From: Gonocerus acuteangulatus
Lineage: Eukaryota > Arthropoda > Insecta > Hemiptera > Coreidae
Direction: 5' to 3'
Length of the DNA stretch: 64,000 nt
Assembly: GCA_946811695.1 (NCBI GenBank)
Contig: OX328123.1
Location: 12,332,853 to 12,396,852 of the forward strand
The position numbers and the translations under genes were made by a program. Positions 57,499-64,000 of the stretch are shown in pieces; within the stretch, counting starts at the first letter, position 1; every line of letters begins with the position of its first letter. The notes under the pieces are model-generated. The model was not told the DNA's origin. It worked only from the letters and a program-made list of their open reading frames with translations, and made no database searches.

Positions 57499-58063
57499 TT
57501 TTTTTGGGGGGTTTTTTTTTGTTTGCATTTACCAAAACAGTTTAATAGTTGTTATATTCATTTAAATAAGTAACTATATTGTGGATCTCCCCGTAGGTAA
57601 GTGTATATAGTGTCCATTTCTTCCCTAAGGAGTTGATGGTTCTATTCCCGCAAGTAGTTGGGCTTGAGTTTTTCCATCAATGGGTTCACTAAACAAATCC
57701 AAGGATTTGGAGTAAAAGTGGCAAGCCATAGAGAGCCCGGCGCTAATTGGCTTAGATGAAGGAAAAAACTAAAAAATATATTCAAAATTTAATATCTTAA
57801 TCAAGAAAGTCTATGGAGGGAAGAAAACGTTATACTACACCTGATAACAGATTTCTAAATTTATACTTCCAATGTCAAAGTTTGGAGCTAACTAATTTAA
57901 AAAGTCGTTTCTTTTTTTTCTTTTTTTATGTATAAGTTCAACTCTTGGTAACTTTAACTCGGAGCGACCGTGATAACTTGTTCCACTAACTGAACATCGA
58001 TTTATGTAGTTTATAGTTCGGCTTACCTACATAAATATTAATATATTAATTTCTAATATTAGG
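57499..58063 (+). repeat. T/G run and SINE-like segment
   Basis: The satellite ends in a tttttttttgggggg run. The segment 57580-57765 has a B-box-like GGTTCTATTCCC near 57650 and a tail GCCCGGCGCTAATTGGC followed by AGATG and an A-rich end, the same tail as the 5S-headed SINE at 18.6 kb. The A box and target duplication are not clear. Confidence 0.5.
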
Positions 58064-58145
58064 GTGGTAACCTATAGATAACCCGTTATAAAATTCTTAT
58101 TTAATAATAATGAACGTTAATATTTAAATAAATAAATACTAATAT
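58064..58145 (+). repeat. Tail fragment of the tRNA-headed SINE
   Basis: gtaacctatagataacccgt and aatgaacgttaatatttaaa match the body and end of the SINE at 27697-27912, in opposite orientation. Confidence 0.7.
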
Positions 58146-58508
58146 TAATTTTTCTCACGAGAGCCTGAAAAGATTAATATAGTTCGGCATATCTTGGCCT
58201 TATATCTGAGCAGAACTGATTTTTCTCCACAATTATATGGAGAAGCTTTTTCTCAAACTCTTGTGTCATGCTTTTAACGAAGGTTTTTGGTCATGTTTCG
58301 TAGAGGCTTTAATGGTTTCAAATGTTCAAAAATTTCGAATTTCACAACAAAAAAAAAAGAGCACACTCGTCTGCATAACGCTCAGTAATACATTTTTTTT
58401 AAAAAAAATTGTATTTGGAGTATTTTGTTAAACATATACCATTACGAATGAATAAGTTAGGTATTGTACACACAAAGCAACCAAAAATAACCAGAAATAT
58501 GGTTAAAA
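58146..58508. other. Unassigned AT-rich spacer
   Basis: A 64-codon ORF (58237-58431) shows no motif and contains A- and T-runs. No gene is supported. Confidence 0.3.
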
Positions 58509-59058
58509 GTCCGTTGCACTTTCTTCAGAATCGGGTAGTGTCGAGTGCATTCCTGAAATTAATTTGGTTAAAATAACCTATATAGATAAATAAAATAAAA
58601 ACATTAATAGTTCTGCTCTTTTGAATTGGTTATAAACACCTGTTTCAATTCAAACATCGTACAAAATAAATCCCCCCCTTCCGATAGACCGATTTAGTTA
58701 ATTTTTACAACACTTCTTTCTTATTAGATACCCAGGACGTATACAGCGTTTCGTTACAATACAGCAGAGATTACGACCGGTATGAGTATATTAGTAATTT
58801 GGGTCCGGAGTAAACCCCCCTCCTAATGAACCGATTTAGTTTATTTTTACAACACATTTTTCTCTTTAGTTGAACAGAATGAATTCCGAGTTTCGTTGAA
58901 ATATAACAAAAATTACGACTGGTATTGGCAAATAACTACTTTGGCTCCGGAGTAAACCCCCCCCCCCCTCCGGATGGACCAATTTTGTTCGTTAACGAAC
59001 TCGTTCAATCGTTTGATGGGGGAATACTATATACCAAGTTTCGTGGCGAAACTATATA

Positions 59059-59105
<47 letters not shown>

Positions 59106-59224
59106 TTTAACTGGGGTCATTTTCGGCGTCTACTAGGTAGTATCGATAAAGATTCGAAGAAATTTTTCAAAAATTCCGTCATTAGTGCAACCTCAATAGC
59201 TACTTTCCTTCGGAGGAAAGTGCT
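58509..59224 (+). mobile_element. Helentron-like family B element, copy H7, internally deleted
   Basis: Begins GTCCGTTGCACTTTCTTCAG, the family B end with a short deletion. It contains one or two of the G-run units as C-runs, and a TA microsatellite at about 59060-59102. It ends with the hairpin ctttccttcggaggaaag and GCTAAAA. Orientation is opposite to H2 and H4. Confidence 0.7.
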
Positions 59225-59804
59225 AAAAGATTGTTACCTAACTTTTGATTTGTAGTTGACTTCAATTTGTGTGCAGTATACTTGCTGCCTTGAGGTACTA
59301 ACGAAGTTTTTCTAGTTTAATTAATTCAATAAGAACGACTGAATTTACATTTTATGGAAGAATTGAATCATTTGAGCGCGTTATAAAAAAAAAAAAACGC
59401 CAGCAGCCCATATTAAACCCGATTCTGTTGGGAGCTTCATTAATATTGATTAGTGGAGCATAATAACTAGATACACTTCAAGAGAAATGTACTTTACATA
59501 CATACATCCGGCTCCAGGAGAAATAACAGGGAAGATTCAACAAATACCACGCGACATTTCCAAGAGAATATCAACTAGCGCTGCCATTTTGGAGGAATAT
59601 GTAAAGTTTGCCTCTATCAGTGTTTGATTTTAATATTTCAGGTTCTATACGAATGTTTCTACTTCTAAAAGCTGGAAATTTCTCATTAATTTACATAAAA
59701 TTTTAAACATTAAACCAGCCGGATGTAAATAATCATTTAGTGGTACATTTCTCTACAATGCCTTAAGTGGCACCATAAATTGCCCATAACAAAAAGATAC
59801 CAAG
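59225..59804. other. Unassigned spacer
   Basis: AT-rich with an A-run near 59386. No gene or dispersed repeat recognised. Confidence 0.35.
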
Positions 59805-60029
59805 TTGTAGCGACGCACAGTCGTGCCAAACGCCCGATTTTGGGGAAAACCCCTTTAGATGTCACTCTTTCTGATTTCGGGTAATTTTTTAAAGTTTTTT
59901 TTTTTTTTTTTTTTTTTTGTGCCGAGTCGAATGAGACCACTACCAATTCGATAGAATAATTATTTTGGGAGATAAACGGGTTTTATATTACGAAAACTCT
60001 GAAAAAACAGCAGTATTTAATTTAAAAAC
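59805..60029 (+). repeat. Interspersed repeat family H, copy 2
   Basis: Direct homologue of 10295-10515 with an added T-run at 59897-59918. It is cut at 60029 by insertion of H8. Confidence 0.65.
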
Positions 60030-60568
60030 GTCCGTCACGTAGGATCTGCATAACTAAGGACTTTCCTCAGAAATTTTGTACTGTAGACTACATTACTGAA
60101 TAATTCGCTGAAAATGACCTATATAAATAAAAAAAAAACTTGAATAGTTCTGCTCATTTACATTTCTTATGAGAACTACTCAATTATTAATTTGAAAATA
60201 ATTTGCTTCCAGAGTTATGTTAATTTCCGTCTTCTAATCTGAGGCAGGAACAGGATACAGTCCCCCTACTGGGAGATAGCGCTCCTCGCGGCGGCTTGGG
60301 GAACCTATGTCTGGCGGGCTAATTCTAATGAATCAGAGTTTAAAGTAAACTCTCCTTTCCGGTAGACCGATTTACTTCATTTCTACAACACTACGGTTGG
60401 TTAACTACGGCTGGCATGGTCAAATTAGTGTTTTGGGTCCGGGGTAAACCCCCCTCCCGGTAGACCGATTTTCATGGTTAACGAACTCGTTCAATCGTTT
60501 GCTAATTGAACGCTATATACCACGTTTCGTGAAGAAAAAACAAAAACTCTGGCCACTATCGCGTTAAC

Positions 60569-60609
<41 letters not shown>
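60030..60609 (+). mobile_element. Helentron-like family B element, copy H8, lacking the hairpin end
   Basis: Begins GTCCGTCACGTAGGATCTGC with an A-run on its left and keeps the C-run unit and cgttaacagatata. It stops in a TA microsatellite (60571-60606) without the expected hairpin end. Confidence 0.65.
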
Positions 60610-60610
<1 letters not shown>

Positions 60611-61735
60611 CATTATTATAGTATATAAGTGAAAACCCGAAAAATGGGACCTTCTAAACCCCCCCTACCTCCCCCCGGCTTATAGGCTAGGGGCGAGGAC
60701 TTTTGATATGTTCACCTCCTATCCAGCCCAAACAAAGTTACGAAGTCAAAAATTGTGTTCCAAAAATTTCCATCTATAACTGTTCGTTGACTGGACTGTT
60801 AGTTTAGTTTTAGATTTGTATAATTTTTAGTTTTAGTTTCAGTTTTTAGTATGGTAATTAGTTTCATTTAAGCGAAAGTGACCTTAATTTATGATTTTAG
60901 TTATAGTTTTTAATTCACTAATTAGTTTACTGCATACTTTGATCCAGAACAAGGGTAAAAAAATAGCTAAGTATGTATTTTATTTTAAATAAAGAGTGTT
61001 TATTTATGAACTATAATAAAGATTACAACTTCAGCTTATTTAAAACAAAATGAAAACAAGTTCTATAAGTTTTAATAATTTTCTTAATTAGCTGAAATAG
61101 CAAATGATTTACAATAAAATTCACGTTATTTTAGCAAAACTAAACTAAAGCTTTAATTTAGTTTTTAATCAATTCCCAATGATTTAGTTTTAGTTTATCT
61201 AATACCCATTAATTAATTTAATTTTAGTTTTTTTTTAGGTTGCAATTTTTAGTTTAGATTTAGTTTATTCTAAAAAGTAAATGTAGTTTTAATTTTAGTT
61301 TTTAGTTTTGCCTATCACTGCCTCAGACAAAGAGTAATATCGTTGAAACCAGTGAATGTAACGTATTAAGACCGCTGTATGAATGATATACTTTCCAGTT
61401 CGATTATAACCAATAAAATGCCATGAAGAGCGTCGAGAAAGCGTAAAAGAATAAGAAAGTCTGATTGCCTGCTATTGTTATCGAACCACGAAGGTACGAA
61501 TCCCAAATTGAAGGCCGTTGTATGTAGATGAGGTCTCTCAGTTAGATTGGATCTCAATTCCAAGCCACCTCAATCCGCACGAGACCATCAAGGACTCTAC
61601 AATCAAGGACTGAAGATGAGTTATTTCAATTCATATTACACATAATTAACAAAAAACTTAATATAATAAATCAGCATTAGTCCACATAATTATTCTTTGC
61701 TAAATCAAAGAAGTTCTGTTTTGTGAGTGTCTAGA
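60610..61735. repeat. Low-complexity TTTTAGTTTTAG-rich stretch and unassigned flanks
   Basis: From about 60795 to 61310 the motif tttagttttagtttt recurs irregularly, with sister motifs agtttttag. The segment 60640-60790 is C-rich then ordinary. 61320-61730 holds no supported gene; the 65-codon minus ORF is not convincing. Confidence 0.5.
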
Positions 61736-61985
61736 AATTGATTTCAAATCCCGAGCAAGCACTAAAGATTTTTATCTTCTAGTGTCCTCGTTCATGGGTT
61801 GAATTCGGCCTCCCTGATCGCCCTTAGGCCAACCCAGCCTTTAATTAATTTATTAATGGATACCTTGGTGCTAATGACCACACTATCTCCCTAGTGGGCC
61901 GTATGGTCATTAATCAGATACCTCTATAGTATCTGCCCTTCTGGTCCTTCGTGGCCTGTTACGGGACTGATTTTTTTTTCATTAC
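61736..61985 (+). repeat. Less AT-rich segment, SINE candidate
   Basis: Contains gggttgaattcggcc, reminiscent of a Pol III B box, a balanced body (61795-61970) and a T-run at 61971-61979. No second copy or target duplication was found, so this is a weak call. Confidence 0.3.
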
Positions 61986-64000
61986 ATTAATTTGGTATTC
62001 TCCTCTATTATAATTTTGGCACATTATTATATTTTACAACATTTGAAATACTACTTTATCATTCATTTGATTTATATCATTACTATAAATTTGGCATATT
62101 ACTGTATTATACTTTTATCGTATATTAAACTTACAATTTATCACACATTAGTAAGCTACTTCATTATACTTCTGACATTCGACTGCATTATACATTGGAC
62201 TCAGTGCAATATTATATATTTCAGTTATTACTATATTATATATTTATGGAATTACCTCATACATTTAACGATTGTAATACCATTATATTATATTTGACAT
62301 ACTAATATATTATACATTTAACGATTGTAATACCATTATATTATATTTGACATACTACTATATTATACATTTAACCTACTAAGATATTACATATTTGACT
62401 TACTACGGTATTATACATTTCTCAAGGTACTATACTATACATTTACATACAATTGTATTCTATATTTAACTTACTAAATATACACATTTGAATTACTACG
62501 GTATTATACATTTCTCAACGTACTTTCTATACATTTACATACAATTATATTATATATTTCACATACTACTTTATTATTCATTAAACCTACTAAGATATTA
62601 CATATTTGACATAGTACTTTATTATTCATTTTACCTACTAAGATATTACATATTTGACATAGTACTTTATTATTCATTTTACCTACTAAGATATTACATA
62701 TTTGACATACTACTTTATTATTCATTAAACCTACTAAGATATTACATATTTGACATAGTACTTTATTATTCATTTTACCTACTAAGATATTACATATTTG
62801 ACATACTACTTTATTATTCATTTTACCTACTAAGATATTACATATTTGATATAGTACTTTATTATTCATTTTACCTACTAAGATATTACATATTTGACAT
62901 AGTACTTTATTATTCATTTTACCTACTAAGATATTACATATTTGACATACTACTTTATTATTCATTAAACCTACTAAGATATTACATATTTGACATAGTA
63001 CTTTATTATTCATTTTACCTACTAAGATATTACATATTTGACATACTACTTTATTATTCATTTTACCTACTAAGATATTACATATTTGACATAGTACTTT
63101 ATTATTCATTAAACCTACTAAGATATTACATATTTGACAGAGTACTTTATTATTCATTAAACCTACTAAGATATTACATATTTGACATAGTACTTTATTA
63201 TTCATTTTACCTACTAAGATATTACATATTTGACATAGTACTTTATTATTCATTAAACCTACTAAGATATTACATATTTGACATAGTACTTTATTATTCA
63301 TTAAACCTACTAAGATATTACATATTTGACATAGTACTTTATTATTCATTTTACCTACTAAGATATTACATATTTGACATAGTACTTTATTATTCATTAA
63401 ACCTACTAAGATATTACATATTTGACATAGTACTTTATTATTCATTTTACCTACTAAGATATTACATATTTGACATACTACTTTATTATTCATTTTACCT
63501 ACTATGATATTACATATTTGACATAGTACTTTATTATTCATTTTACCTACTAAGATATTACATATTTGACATAGTACTTTATTATTCATTTTACCTACTA
63601 AGATATTACATATTTGACATACTACTTTATTATTCATTTTACCTACTAAGATATTACATATTTGACATACTACTTTATTATTCATTTTACCTACTAAGAT
63701 ATTACATATTTGACATAGTACTTTATTATTCATTAAACCTACTAAGATATTACATATTTGACATACTACTTTATTATTCATTTTACCTACTAAGATATTC
63801 CATATTTGACATACTACTTTATTATTCATTTTACCTACTAAGATATTACATATTTGACATACTACTTTATTATTCATTTTACCTACTATGATATTACATA
63901 TTTACATACAACTGTATTATATATTTGACATACGACTATATTACACATTTAATTTACTAAGATAATACATATTTGAATTACTGCGGTATTATTAATTTCT
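61986..64000 (+). repeat. 48-bp minisatellite running off the right edge
   Basis: About 28 regular units (62560-63890) of tactttattattcatttta plus cctactaagatattacatat and ttgacatag, with diverged units on both sides. Because 48 is a multiple of three, a 339-codon plus frame and a 457-codon minus frame stay open as 16-residue repeats. Variants (tagtac/tactac, attaaacc/attttacc) change residues on both strands, so neither frame looks selected. Confidence 0.95.

Noticed and set aside
62504..63877. 457-codon minus-strand ORF of 16-residue repeats, MNNKVLCQICNILVGK
   Set aside because: It is explained by a 48-bp tandem repeat. The opposite strand is equally open and variants are non-synonymous.

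Overview
The window looks like AT-rich, repeat-dense nuclear DNA of an animal, most likely an arthropod. It has no operons or prokaryotic genes. It does have Jockey-like, RTE-like and Mag-type Gypsy retrotransposons, hAT, mariner and Harbinger-like DNA transposons, 5S- and tRNA-derived SINEs, and short elements built like Drosophila DINE-1 (Helentrons). An arthropod-type TCAGTT initiator precedes the only host exon I can support. The species cannot be named from the sequence.

Layout. 1-615: 24-bp minisatellite entering from the left edge. 2.3-7.1 kb: Harbinger-like MITE, Jockey-like remnant and a broken Mag-type Gypsy element. 7.3-7.9 kb: internally deleted mariner. 8.1-10.5 kb: repeat fragments, SINE tails and a second Harbinger-like MITE. 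11.05-11.64 kb: a GC-richer island with a TCAGTT initiator, a start codon at 11342, a signal-peptide-like N-terminus and a consensus splice donor at 11636. This is the first coding exon of an unrecognised secreted Pro/Gly/Tyr-rich protein. If it is real, most of the remaining window is its intron or intergenic DNA.

12.7-19 kb: two Helentron-like elements, a tandem pair of Harbinger-like MITEs, a non-LTR remnant and a 5S-headed SINE inside a Helentron-like fragment. 19.18-27.11 kb: one decayed hAT element, defined by an 8-bp target duplication. It carries a 137-bp satellite with five-unit higher-order structure and nested Helentron-like, MITE and non-LTR insertions. 27.7-32.2 kb: a tRNA-headed SINE, a 71-bp minisatellite and another Helentron-like copy. 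32.3-37.3 kb: a degenerate two-ORF non-LTR retrotransposon and an older remnant. 37.3-43.1 kb: minisatellite, fold-back and MITE nests. 43.8-44.45 kb: a 5'-truncated Jockey element with target duplication.

44.83-57.5 kb is a 12.7-kb satellite of 56-bp units (with a 42-bp short form) organised into kilobase-scale duplications. 57.5-61.9 kb holds SINE-like and Helentron-like fragments. 61.99-64.0 kb is a 48-bp minisatellite running off the right edge.

Most long open frames here are by-products of tandem repeats whose period is a multiple of three, or of TA microsatellites. No complete functional gene or mobile-element set is visible. The clearest biology is the nested insertion history, datable in places because pre-insertion sites survive in sister copies, and repeated satellite growth in and around transposons.
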